Assembly: GCF_001949145.1 (NCBI RefSeq) | Contig: NW_019091539.1 | Span: forward strand, 1,026,548 to 1,086,547 | Length of the DNA: 60,000 bases | Source: Acanthaster planci | Lineage: Eukaryota > Echinodermata > Asteroidea > Valvatida > Acanthasteridae | Direction of reading: 5' to 3' | Shown here: in pieces, positions 23,746 to 36,054 of the stretch | How positions within the stretch are numbered: position 1 is the first letter of the stretch | How the letters are laid out: every line of letters begins with the position of its first letter | Made by a program: the position numbers and the translations under genes | Notes under the pieces: generated by a model | What the model was told of the DNA's origin: nothing | The model's input: the letters and a program-made list of their open reading frames with translations, nothing else | Database searches by the model: none

Positions 23746-24539
23746 TGTTCTCAGTACTTTGTTTGGCATCAGATGTCAATTAGATTGAAATGTTTTTAAT
23801 TACTGGTATTTGTGCAGACAGGTACATGTATGTGTAGCCGTGTACACATAAGTGACAACAAGAGGAAGGGTTGCTCATGTTTAAGGAATAAAGCTGCCAT
23901 ATACATGTAGTATACCGGTAGAACAGTTTTTCCAATAGACATGATTGCATGGATTTCCCCCGGATGGTTGCTTAAGTCACCAAGTTTTCAGCTGCATGCA
24001 CATTTTTTATAGAGTGTACACAGGTACGAAAATGTATCCTGACGGAAGTTGTGCTCAGCTGTGTGTTTTCAATTTGCCATTGGAAATAGGACACGTCTTT
24101 CCTAGGTTTTGGAAGGCCAATTTTTTTAGCCATCAATCACATATGTATGGAACTAGGCCAATCCTTAAACACCTTGGAAAAGGCCTGTTTGTATCAGGCC
24201 AAAAAATTATCCAACTGCTGTTAAGTGAAGGTGTCTTTAAAAAGGTGTCTCATTATAATAAGCTTGGGTAATTATTGTAGGGTCCATGCTTTCATTACCA
24301 TGCCTCAAGGGGTAAGTCTGAGAAGGTCTTTGGGTCTCATGGTGGGACCATTCCCCTGCTGGTTAGGTCTAGCCTGGTCAAACAACCACAAGAGTCCTAA
24401 GACTTTCTACATATTTACCCTTCGGCTTTGCCAAAATATTCACCCTCCAGATTTTCTTTTTTCATTCATTTTTTTTCTCCTGGGCGGGCAGTTCTTCACT
24501 TTCTCTAGTGTGTTACATGACTATCTGCATGCATAAATG

Positions 24540-24690
24540 CGGTCACGCACCAGGGAGAGATTTTGGGGGTGAGTCACGGGGCTTGCTGAGCCTGATGGAC
24601 ATCTGGCTAAGGCAGAATGGAGGGGAAAAAAGCCTTCCCAACTGCCGCAGGTTTATTTATGGGCTTAAAACTCCGGAGGTTTTGTAGACT
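24540..24690. promoter_or_regulatory. Candidate intronic enhancer (AP-1, E-box, TTTAT-type motifs)
   Basis: GGGTGAGTCACGG holds an AP-1 core (TGAGTCA, 24570-24576). CATCTGG (E-box-like) and GTTTATTTATGGGC (caudal/Hox or forkhead-like, 24651-24664) follow within 100 bp. GC-richer than the flanks. Motif-level inference only. Confidence 0.3.
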
Positions 24691-25329
24691 GCTCCAAGTG
24701 AAATGAGCAATTCGATGTGAACTGGCTCACCAAACAATGCTGGCACTTGAGTTGGCATTTGACAGAGGAGACCTGACCGAAAATTTTAGTTTGAAAGGTT
24801 ATCTAGTTCTGGAATTTACTTCAAGAGGAATCTGGTGTAGGACTTTGTCTTCTTCATACCATTTTGTTGTATGTTTCAGCACAGGTTGTGTGGGGCAGGC
24901 AGCTGCTCTTCAAATAGATGGACCGGTAGATGGAAAATGTAAGAGGCCTTGTGTGATAGCAAACAATTACAGCTAAATTTGCCTGTGATGCAGGCCTTAT
25001 TATTCAGTTGTAATCATCCGAGACTTCAGAGAAAAATGCTTTCAGAATATGCTTGGTGTTGTGTAAATGTGAGTCTTTGGCAAAGTCAAGTCAGTTTTAG
25101 AAACTCTGGGAATACGTCACTAAACGAAATTGTTATGATGCCCTTTGTAGCCTGCTCAATTACAAGTACATGTCTCATGCATATGTGGAAAAGGCATTGG
25201 TAGAATGTCTACTTATGGACGATTGTACATTCCTGAAGAAAGGAAGATGGCATCCCGAATTGCCTTGGAGAAAGAAATTGTAGAGCTTTGGAGTGAATGA
25301 ACCCTAGCATTTGTGTGCTAAAGTGCCTT

Positions 25330-25720
25330 AATGCAACCAGATACAGGAAGAGAGGAACGGGTCCAACCGGACAGAAGAGTAAGCGGCCCACAACTGCCAC
25401 CGATGATTTGCCCTGATTTACAGAGTGAGACTCCCTTCGTCTCATGCTGGTCCCCTCCCCTGTTGTGGGCCCGCTGTGTCAGACGCATTTACGCTGATAA
25501 GGTTAACACCCCATGCCTGGCCAATGTAACAATTGCAAGGGCTGGCAGTGAAACGTGCCACACTGGAAGAAAGGGTTCAATCTCCACTCCGACATAATGT
25601 CAAACGAGTCTGGTTTCCTCTCCGCCCAGAACCACAGATTTAATTTAGCAGTATCAGGCGGTGACGGGCAACCGATATTGGGTGTACTATCTGTCAAACT
25701 ACGGGGAGCAAAATAAATTG
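25330..25720. promoter_or_regulatory. Candidate intronic enhancer (GATA/HNF1-half-site/Sox motifs)
   Basis: GC-richer block of ~390 bp. GATAAGG (25496-25502) overlaps GGTTAAC (25501-25507, HNF1-type half-site). CCAAT (25521-25525) and AACAATTG (25528-25535, Sox-like) follow within 30 bp. The open frames here lack domains and splice context. Composition and motif packing suggest conserved regulatory DNA. Confidence 0.35.
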
Positions 25721-27244
25721 GAACATTTGATCTGCGGAAAGTGCTTTAATGCCGGTAATTTTCTCTGGGTCGGCTGTAAGACTATCGGCTGGCGAAACGC
25801 GATCATGTGATAATATTAACTCCACTGCTAGCTCTGTTTTAGGGATCTCACTGTAAATTTAAGCACATGCACTATGGAGGACATTCTAGAAATAAATTTA
25901 TACACTCGAGCAGCATTTCCACAGTCTCACTGCGGATCATAAAGAAAAGCTTTTTGTGTTTTCACTGTGATTTCATCTCAGATCCTAAAATGCCTGCTCG
26001 TTTGACTATGTTGCTGAACATTTGCAACAAGCTTAAGTGTACCCTACAAATTTTCTCCTGCAGCCAGTTCGTGTTGCCAGAGTTTATTCAGCTGATGGTG
26101 AAGTTGAGTTATCCTCCTCACTGGATTTATTTCATGAACCATGGTGCATATCAAATGTGTAAGGGAACTTTGATACATGAAGGGCAACTGCATGACTGTG
26201 GATTACTCTAAAAAGGGTTTCTCCACTGAAAAGCAAAATTCTTGGAACACAGGAATAATAAGCAGATTGTGTGGTGTAGCTGTTGTTTTTGCAGAAATTG
26301 CAGCCACGGTTATCAGCTGGCTGGGCCTTGCCTTTTGTTTGGTGCCACATTCATTGGGTCACATGTCATTGTCAGCTCACGGGCTGGAATTATCAGGTGA
26401 TGATGGTCCCTGATAATTTTCACTTCTGTGGATTACCAGCCGACAACCGGCCAATCACTCGCTGCTGCTAATGGATAACAGAACTTTGGGCAAGGGGGGG
26501 GGAGGTTATACATTTTTGTGATTTATGGGCCATCAAGTGTTTCGCAAAATGAGTCTCCTGCATATCCTAAAGTGTGCCATGGATATATTTGGTAGAATTA
26601 AAAGACTGGACTGATGATTGATAGATTCAGGATAAATGAGGAAATCCTGGGGCTTCCACCATTGCCCCAGAAAATAGCATATAAACAACTAACCTGAGTG
26701 ATGGGAGCAGGGTGGCATGTAAAAAGGTAGTAGTCTTGATTTGTTCCTACTGTCTGTAGGCCTATATGTCATAAAGTTAAAAGCCACCTTTTTTTACATA
26801 CTTCACATGCAGATGGTTCCCATGCCTCAGTAGTCTTTAGTCTTCCCTCTCCAATACAGAGACTCTCCCTCCAAAATGTTTCAAATGAAATGTGTCTGGA
26901 GCAGAAACATAAGTGTACATACATGTACCTGTACATGTATTGTGTATGATACATCTGACGAGTGAATGGAACTAATGGGAATTCTATTGGAGAATTCTAC
27001 TCCAGATGTTAATGAAGATATCTAATTTAAAGGGGACTCTCTGCATCTTTCTATGTTCATTTATATTTTCTATCATGTACATGTACCAAGTACACATGTC
27101 TTTGTCTGTGGAACATGTAGGTCAATACCGTAGCAGCATCATACATTTTGTAATTTTATCCTTGTTTTTGGTCAGTGAGCACAAGCATTATGCAGACAAA
27201 TGAATAGAATTGGGATTCATTGAATATGGAAGTGTAGGCTGTGG

Positions 27245-27467
27245 GTAATTCCAGAAATTAGGGACCCATTTTTATTGGTGTCCCTATCACATCTGACATA
27301 TGATTTTGTAAGTTCAGAACACATTTTTCTAATGCTCAAGAGTGATGAATTAATACAAATTACCTGCCAAACAAATACATGTACATGTAGTAATAGTTTG
27401 AAACCAATTCGGGTGATGAATCAAATAACAAAGGTCACACTTTTTGATCCCTAATTTCTGGAATTAC
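27245..27467. mobile_element. 223-bp segment bounded by perfect 20-bp terminal inverted repeats
   Basis: GTAATTCCAGAAATTAGGGA at 27245-27264 recurs as its exact reverse complement at 27448-27467, with weaker similarity continuing two to four bases beyond each end. The interior is AT-rich, non-coding and includes a (TACATG)n copy at ~27377-27390. Length and structure fit a MITE. I could not see a convincing target-site duplication. Confidence 0.6.
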
Positions 27468-27703
27468 TCCCGTCTCAAACAGAGGCTGCATACACCATAC
27501 AGGATTTTTCCCGAAATAGGGAACAAATTTTAAACATGTGTTTGTGTGCTTGTCACCTGTGATGTTTCTGATGATAAAGCGTATTTTCTGTAAAATGTAG
27601 CTGGATGTACCTGTACATGCTAATTGCTGTTGGAAGGTAATATGTGTACATGTATGTACCTTGTATTGTTCTAGTGGTTGGAACTCGAAACTTATCATAA
27701 ATA

Positions 27704-27733
27704 TACATGTACATGTACCGGTATGTGTACATG
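27704..27733. repeat. (TACATG)n microsatellite with embedded TACCGGTA
   Basis: Palindromic hexamer array interrupted by the palindromic octamer TACCGGTA (27716-27723). Two dispersed palindromic words of this window are fused here. Confidence 0.7.
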
Positions 27734-28596
27734 TATTTGTGTTGTGCTGTCGACATTGTCTCCGACACAAAAGTAAAGTACTTTCCTGAAATTTGTGTAT
27801 GCATATTACATGTACTAGTACCAATGTCCTGTCTTCAATACACTTGTCATGCTTTTGTATGCTGCCAAGTCCTGCACTGTGTATTTTTTTGGTTGGTGCT
27901 TTCTGCTGATGTCCAGTGCATTGTGTATTGTTTGGATCTCTCACAATCCGTCTGTTTTCCCCTTTTTCCCTTGAGCTAAAGAAAGCATCTTGGGAATATA
28001 CAGAAAAAAGGCAGTAAGTGTGAATATCCACATTGGGTTCGCCAATCAGATTAGTGCAACTCGATTAACGCAGTTCAAAGAGCAGAACATTTTGTCCATA
28101 TGAATTGCTGAGCAGCGAGCAATACCGGTAGTATGGCTAGGCCTGCCCCTCTTGCCTGTGTTCTCCTTGTGCTTGGAATGGTAGAGGTTATTATTAAATT
28201 AAACATCCCTGGTGCTTATTTACATAATTCAATTAAGCACCTATTCAGATATAATTTTGGCCCCTGTCAGTGCATTGGGGTAAAAAATGGCAAGACCATA
28301 CACGTACTGTGCTTTTCACATTTAATTATAAATCTTTTGCATTTAAAGGATTGTATTTTGTTCTCAAAAATCATGTTTAAAAAGTGGGCAGAGATGCAGT
28401 TCTTCCGCAACAGCAGCATTTGTGAGAAAAATATTTTGTTAAACATTACATGCAGCGGTTCAACAAACTATTATCTTCAGAAATTTGTTTCAGAGACAAT
28501 ATCGATGCATTTGATCTTCTGCATGCATAATTTGTTTGTGCATTTGAGGCACCATTATTTGAAGGTTTATTGTGAAAAACACAAACATCGTCTTGT

Positions 28597-28644
28597 TTGG
28601 TACTTTAAGTTCTAAAACTGCTTGGTACTTTAAGTTCTAAAACT
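28597..28644. repeat. Tandem duplication, ~25-bp unit, two copies
   Basis: TTGGTACTTTAAGTTCTAAA begins at 28597 and again at 28622; the copies are virtually identical. A recent slippage or duplication event. Confidence 0.85.
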
Positions 28645-29581
28645 TGCTTGATCTTATCCAGACAGAGGAGCGTTGGGGAAGGGAAGGATGATGAAGATGT
28701 GGCTCCTGACCCCTATTCACTCTTTTGATTCTTTTTGGCAAAACTGTGTAACTGTCCACCAAACAGTTTGGTGTTTGTTCAGTACTTGGCTTTTGGGCAT
28801 ACAGGACAATTCCTTTTAAAACTCTTAGTGGCACATTTTTACAAGCACACAAGAGTGCAAGTGCATTTTTTACTCAACAATCATTTCGCGAGCAACTTAA
28901 TGTAAGCATTCTCTGTTTACACGGTAGTTCTTTGCGGACTGATGTTTCAGAAGGGATCAATTAGAAAAACACCATCTCCTCACATCAATATCTAGCTCTG
29001 TGTTGGCCAACACAAATTGGAGGCAGGCATCTGTGGTATTCACTCAGAGAGTTGTACAAATACGTAGGACTCCCATTCATGCTGTAATTTTATTAGGACA
29101 CTGAATTTCCCGCAGTAAAGTGCATTTTCAATGTGTGCATGTCAGTTTATGTGAGCGCACTCCATAATTCAATTTATTTTTGATGAAAATGTTGTCCACG
29201 AGTCCACAATAGGCTCTTAAATCTAAATCTCTTAAAAAAGTCAGTATGTCTGTCTGCAGAGACTTTCTCTGTGATCTTTGTATCTTTCAACCGTTAATTA
29301 ATGTAATTCAGGTAAGTTCTTGAAAATCAAAAAGTATGAGTATGGACTGTACGTGACTGGAAGAACTGAATGTACCAAACTTTTCCTGATTTTTACAAAA
29401 AAGCAGTTTGCACTTGAGATTGTAGGTCTGTATGTACACATGAAGCTTTCATTCGTTGGACGCTCTTTTCCTGTTGGAGAAAAGGTCTGGCAATGTTTAA
29501 TAGAAATAACATCTTGCAAAGTCGGTTAATGAAGAGTGGAGCCCGATGCCCCAAGAGAGTGTCTGCAATTCCTTGGCAATA

Positions 29582-29589
29582 CCCCCCCC
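29582..29589 (-). repeat. C8 run
   Basis: One of only four runs of eight or more C seen on the + strand, against at least 13 such G runs. Confidence 0.8.
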
Positions 29590-30264
29590 TTTAAAAAGAC
29601 CCTGATGAATTCGCTGAGCCTGCCAGATTGGCAGAGTGAAGGGAAGTTCTTTGACGGTGGATAATGGGAGCCCTGATGGGAATGCACCCTTCCTCTTAGA
29701 TGTATTCCTCTAGAGATTCTGTGAAAAGTCCAGGTACCCAGTATGAAGAAAATTACCATTAAATGTCCCGTTTCCAGCTGATAGTTCTTAAAAGTGCAGG
29801 CTTGAATTCTTTCCAATTTTATCTTTGTCTTACCTCAATGAGCGTTGTCATGGTTACCAAAAATGTTCTGCGGCAACCACATGTAAGCACTTCAAGACAG
29901 ATGGAACTTTAGCATTCGAAGAAGGATTTTAATCACTGGTGGAAAGAAAAGATTTGTTAAAAGGTATTTTTTTCACATCTGAATATGATTTATGTTTTAC
30001 ATGGAAAATGTCTTTCAAATTTGCCAGCTTTTTAGATAATGAGTTTTTTGTAAGCACTACAGAAAACAAGTGACTGCACTTACTGTTACCAGTACATGTA
30101 CTTTGAGTGCTGATCTAAAATTTACATGTACAGCACTTTGTTTCCAACTCATTTGTGGGTAATGACACATACTTCACCAAATTCCTAAACCCTACAACAC
30201 TCATTTAAAATTAGGCGAAAAATGTCAACTTTTTTTGTTAACACGGAGGCCTTACATGTAGCAT

Positions 30265-30605
30265 GGTTCCCAACTGTCATGGGAAATCCTTTAAAATCTT
30301 GGAAAAGTTGTTCTTACCTGAAAAGTCCTGGAAAGGTCATTGAAATTTGGGAATGGTGTCCTGGAATCCTTGTGTAATGAGAAAAAGTCATGGAATCAAG
30401 ATCATGCAATGGTTATTTTTGATTGGCCACTCTTGATGTGACTAGTGGTAAATTTACAGGCTGTCCTTGTACTATAGTAGTAGCCATGTCAGTCTTCCAG
30501 TTCATGGCTTACCATACAACCTTTCTCAGGAAAATGATGTTAAATGTCATGGAGTGTGTCGCACTTTAGTCCTGAAAAGTCTTGAAAAAGTCGTGGAATT
30601 TGGTT
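30265..30605. repeat. Degenerate interspersed repeat of CTGGAAAAGTC/TCATGGAAT-type motifs
   Basis: Diverged repeats such as TCATGGGAAATCC, CTGAAAAGTCCTGGAAAGG, TCATGGAATC and CTTGAAAAAGTCGTGGAATT occur in two blocks, at ~30275-30395 and ~30530-30605. Similar GTCCTGGAAAAGTCATGGAA-type repeats are common in animal genomes. I infer an old repeat fragment. No coding capacity. Confidence 0.45.
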
Positions 30606-32505
30606 TTCAGATTTCCTGATGTAGAGTGTAGACCTGTGCAATTTTTTTGTACAGTTGGGGGCAGTGCCCAAAGAATGAACAGGGCATTTTTCTCTCGTGT
30701 CCAACATTTAACCTTCTTAACTCCTAAGTTGTGAACTCTAACAGCAATTATGGGCTGATTGTGTCCTCTCACACAGCTGTGGTGTTGGCCATTGAGTTGG
30801 TCGTAGCTTCCATTAGCCCTCACACAGCTTGTACAAGGAGCTCTTTGAGTTGCTTAAGCCACTGTTTGATTCCCTATTCCCTGTAGGATACCAGCTCTCC
30901 CCTTCTCAATGGTAGGCAAGGTGTAAATGATAAATGCTTCTTTAGACTGGGAACATGCATGTCGAGGTGGACGACCGATTACGGTTTTTCAAAGAGCTCT
31001 CCATAGCATGTCCTGAAAACTGTATTTATCTTGTAGGCTTGGCTATTTTACCTAATCTCTGAAGCACCTATTCCATGAATCTTACCTAATCCATCAAAGC
31101 CCAACACATTCCAGTATAATTGGGGACTTCGAGTCTTGTGTAACTTGTGTAAAGAAGTTCATGCTGTGCTGTGCTGTATCCATCAAAATCCTCAAAAACA
31201 GCCTACAGGTGAGAGAGATGGTTAAGATAAAGAGTAACATATGTATTGGTTTTCCCTTCTATAAATTTCCAGATTTTCTGAATATTGTGCTCAGCATTAA
31301 CATACAAGTAGCCTCTTGTGGAGTTCATTTACAGTTTCATTCCCTGTTAGAATTTCTCTGCAGAGAAAAAATTCAACCGCTGTAGATACCTCCATTGTCA
31401 TGCTTTTTTCAAGATTGAGATATTGGTAATGTTCGTATTCACCACCGAGCATAATTAAATTCAGGATTGGCAAATGCAATGGCGGCATCTTCAAAGAACA
31501 GACATCCAGAAATGGCTTTGTCTTCAGTATGCCAAGATGTACTGCCTGTGTTAGGAGGAAACCTCTCTGTGCTGTGAAGGAAGCAGCAGCTATTTCAACT
31601 CTCCAGGCCTTTTCTCTTTTTCTGCCTGCAGTTATGAAATAAATAATACCTTTTCCCCATTACTGTTGGCCACTGCACAGAACAATGAGCCACGGAAAGT
31701 GAAAAAGCAAATGAGACAGCCGACACTGTAAGCAGTGTCCTTACTAGTGAATAGGGCCAGCATTTAAAGCAAAAATGTAAATTCCTCCTTTTGTGTAATT
31801 GCCTAACTGACTTTTCCCAGCACCCACAGGAGTCAGCAAGGCGAGGCTTGACACATCAATGTGAATGTAAGGACCACCATTTAAACCTAGTATAGCAAAA
31901 AAGTGACTAGCATGTTTATATCTGGGCCAATCCAAGTAGGTTACAGGGCAAGGCCATAGAGAAGGTAAAGCTCTGATTTATAGTGTAGACAACACAAAGG
32001 TGGAATGTATTTATCCTATCACTTTGAGGTTCTGGTACAAACATGTAAGTTCCGTTTTCTGTGACACTTGTAAGCACCCCTCCTTGGTGGACTCTCATTG
32101 CTGCTTTTTTTGTTATGTTTTCTTTTGCCGGTGCCCTCCGTACATGTACATGTATCTCAATCTTCGGCGAACACTCCCCATCTAACAAAAGGTTTTCAAT
32201 TTAACCAACCCATAGCATTCAACAGTCTTGGCAATGCACAACACCCAAACTTTTTACAAAGAACAAGAGTGCACAATGTCAGTCATCCAGAAGATCAATT
32301 TCAAACTACAAAGTTTGTTATAGTTGCAGATTTTTGGACAGGGAGGGTAGTGAGGGAGAGAGTTCTCAGGGAGGGGAGAGGAAGGATTTATGAACTATGA
32401 ACTGATAAACCATCAATTTTCTGTGTTTTCCCCGAAGCAAATTGGTAATATTTGTGCCCTTTTATCTCTTGTTTTTCTTTTTTATTTGCCCCCCTTTGTT
32501 TTTAA

Positions 32506-32523
32506 TTTTTTTTTGGGGGGGGG
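32506..32523 (+). repeat. T9-G9 tract
   Basis: Nine T directly followed by nine G. Same architecture as 3971-3985, 45811-45826 and 51986-52001. Confidence 0.85.
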
Positions 32524-35500
32524 AGGGTGAAGCCCATGAGCCAGTCAGAATTAGGAGGCAGCTCAGTTCAACTATAACCATTAAATCTCCAAGTATGCCA
32601 GATTTAATACCTGGTTTTTGCAGTAGTTTTAGAAGATATATGTATGATTAAGAGGAAAAAACTTGGTGTGCTTTCCCAAGTCTAAAACTTTCATAGGAGG
32701 AAAGTACAATATCACCATTTCTTCCTTTTAAAAAAATGAACCATGTTGATGCAGTGTAGTTTATGTTGTTGTTGTGTGCTTTTTGCACCATCTGACCATA
32801 AAAATGCTCATAGTGACTTAGTCTCAGCATCACTTGCAGGTTACGTCACTGACTACGGATGGTAGCTCTCAGCAACCCAAAGCTGCAGTTTGCTTTTCAC
32901 CAATTTCGAAGTGATCTCGAAAAGCCAACAATAATTGCCTACAATTTGCATTACACGTCAACAAAATGTCCAGGATCCCTTGTCTCTTTTACGCCTAGCA
33001 GGGAGTATTCCCTATTATCTCTCAAGCTCTGTTATGACCAAGCAAGACTCCTCAGTATCCTGGTAACCTACAGTATTCTTGTCCCTTGTACATGTAACTG
33101 ACCAGATTGCCCTATTGAGGACACAAGAAAGGCAAACTGGCCAGAAAGCCTTTTCAGTAGTTCTCAAGGAGCCTCCTGGGACAATTAAGTCTTGGCACCA
33201 AGGTACAAGTGGTCTGATTGGTGTGGCCTGTGCTAGCCAAAGGAAATGGAGTGCCCAGACCAGGGGTCTATGCACTGGATGGGCTTAGGCCAGGGGTATC
33301 ATTTTTCTGTGTGGATAATGCCTTATTTAATATTGGTTTTAGAATTGGGTCAAGATTGTCAACTAGGCCTATACACAGAATCAGGGTTCAGTCACGGTCA
33401 CATGTCCTCACAGGACTCCATCCACAATTTCAATTTGGCAGAAGTGGAAAGGATGGATCAATTTATTTTTGTATACATGTACATGTACATGTTGTTTACA
33501 TATCTACCTCCTTAGACCAGAAAAACAGTGCATATGTATGTACATGTACTTTTTTGTCTTAAAAATTGGTAAGTTTTTATTTTGATCTTCCGTACAGAGT
33601 TCAGTATATATATTCAGTTGGCTTGTGTGGCAACCAGAATTAGGATTATTGCAGTAGTGTGGCTACCATGCTTGCTTGCAGGAAATATGACTGGGACCCA
33701 TAAGATGCTTTGACTAATCCAAATGTGCACACACATTAACTTTAAGAGCATGAGCACATGTACTGGTAATACCACTCTTTGGATTTAGCAGGTTGATTCA
33801 TGTTATGCAAATCACTGTGACATTCTGTTAGCAATAACAGACCAACTTCGGGTTTTGTCAGGGACAAGACCTGGGAAGAAATAATGTGGACTTCAGACAT
33901 GTAGCCAAGGATAAAGTGCAGCAATACCCTGGCCACACCAGTGAGAAGTGGGGTGAGAGGGTATTCAATTCGGATATCTCTACTTCTACTACTATTACTA
34001 TACCCACTGCTTCTTCCCACCAGCCCAGACCAGGGACCCTGGCGGGGAACCCTGGCCTGCTCTGACCTTTTGCCCTGCCTCTGGACAGTGTCAGAAGTCC
34101 TTGCAAACCTATAAGCCAGAAAGAATGTTCAAAATCTACACTAAAGGAGGAAAAAAATCCATAGTCCTGAAGCAGTTGCCAACACCTGACACCAGACTAT
34201 TCATTGATTCCTATGGGAGGACTAGCTGTTCACAGGGCCTTGAGGGCACCGGCTGAAATTTGACTGGACTTTGCATTCAGAGGAGTAAATCTGCTCATAC
34301 ACTTGAGATGTCCCAAATAATATGGAAAAAATGGGAAATCAGAGCAGGTAGAAAGGATAGGAGAAAGGGAAAGGCCACTGGAGATTGGATTTCAAAATTC
34401 TATTTGGTGAAATTTTAAGAAAATACTTGTACATGTAGGCGAGATACCATACCGTTTGTACATTGTGTTTCATTTTCAAAACTTTGTATTTGCTGATTGA
34501 TTTAATCTAAAAGTAATCAAAATCTTTTTGTGCTAGAACCCCCCCATTTTTTTCTTGGATAGATGAGAAAGGTTGCCAGTTTTCAATCAGGTCAGCATAA
34601 AGTGCATCTTAAATCCAATTTTCTTTCTCTTGCGCAGCATTGAAGGAAAAAAAAAAAACGTCTTCAGTGATGCAGTACCAATCATGCCTGCAGTGCATGT
34701 GCATGTACATGCACAGTCCTTGGATTATCAAATGCAGTGGACCAGGGAACAAGGAATTGCAATTTGTTGACATGTGCACTGACATTTGGACGACTCTTGC
34801 CAAATGATTTGCCAAGTGTTTTCAGTGGAGAAATACAGTGTAGGGCAAAAATCAAGGCAGACCAATCTCTGCTAGCTTATCAAGCCTTGGAGACTGCAAA
34901 AATGCAAAAGCATGGCATACACATGTATGGGCTGTTGGTTGGATTCACACATTGATGCAGAGCGGTTCCCACCGATAACAGTCTAGTTAGTTATTATTTG
35001 ACGGGCAACATTCTTGAAAGTGTTCATGATTTAGCCTTGCTTAATCTGAGTTCTCATCCCATGCAAACAACTGCTTTGTGTTTGTTTAGGATCCATTGTC
35101 AATTAAGTTTGTTAATTTTAAATCCTTTAGAGAAAGGTTCTGTTTGGATTGAACTGTCAGGCCCTCTCACATTTTAAGAATCATCGGTACTGGGTATAGC
35201 ACACCCATGTACAGTTTTTAGTATGGACCAAAGGATATTTTCCCCTGGAAGTTCACTTACTTGGTATATTTTAGTTTGTAGCAATTAACTATGGTATTTA
35301 CCCTGTCTAATTCCGTTGGAATTTCAGGAGTAGCAAGGAAACAAGGAAAGTTTTGCCTTCTTAAAGTGTGCCAAGTTTTGAAGGCTGTACTTTATGTAGT
35401 GCATTTGCAGCACTGAACAATTTGACAATAGGCTGCTTGAACTCTCACTGCCATTCTAATTCATTGGCTCTTGACAACTTCGGGTAATTCAATATCCGGC

Positions 35501-36007
35501 CATATTGTGTGTGCTACTATCAATGTTGACACGATCAAGTTACCGTATGTCAAGATTCATGTTCCTCTCAGCGTCATAACATCATTATGGGAAGTCAGCA
35601 TATCATAGAACAAATACTATTGCTTCCGAGAATGCTACTTGTCTGTCAATTTACATGAAATAACGTCACAGATTTTGGAAGACTCTGTGTTTCAATAAAC
35701 AGCCTGCAAATTTCTCTGCTGGCAATATAACTAAAGGACGTAACTTTTACTTTTTTCTCAACAAATGCAACCTTTTTAATTAGTATTACTTTCATATTTG
35801 TTTAACTGTACATCAAAGTACTGTTCAAAGATGTCTTTTAGGGGCTTAAAACAAGGCTATTCTGATGTCGTCTCCAAAACAGGCTTCTTGAGCTGTAGCT
35901 ATGTTTATTATAGAGGAAGCTCTTCCCTGCATATTCCATTTAGCAAAGGCCCAGACCTAGCCCTAGACAACATATATGATGCAGCCTAAGTTTCTACAAG
36001 AAATATA

Positions 36008-36054
36008 TACATACAGTGTATGTACATGTACTCGTACGTGTACATGTACATGCA
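36008..36054. repeat. (TACATG)n-rich tract
   Basis: TATACATACA leads into GTATGTACATGTACTCGTAC and then GTGTACATGTACATGCA, almost entirely self-complementary. Longest concentration of this repeat in the window. Confidence 0.7.

Noticed and set aside
24880-24935. Possible small exon between GTATGTTTCAG and GTAAGA
   Set aside because: Splice-like on both ends, but it stops in the frame compatible with 5348. Only a phase-2 entry is open, with no partner exon and no domain.
27435-28031. 198-codon minus-strand frame
   Set aside because: Built largely from (TACATG)n arrays read as Thr-Cys-Thr/Tyr-Met-Tyr-type repeats, and it overlaps the inverted-repeat element at 27245-27467.
28133-28615. 160-codon frame starting with a hydrophobic, signal-peptide-like N-terminus
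   Set aside because: After the first ~18 residues the composition is that of translated AT-rich DNA, with no domain and no promoter context. The ATG follows a TACCGGTA word by chance.
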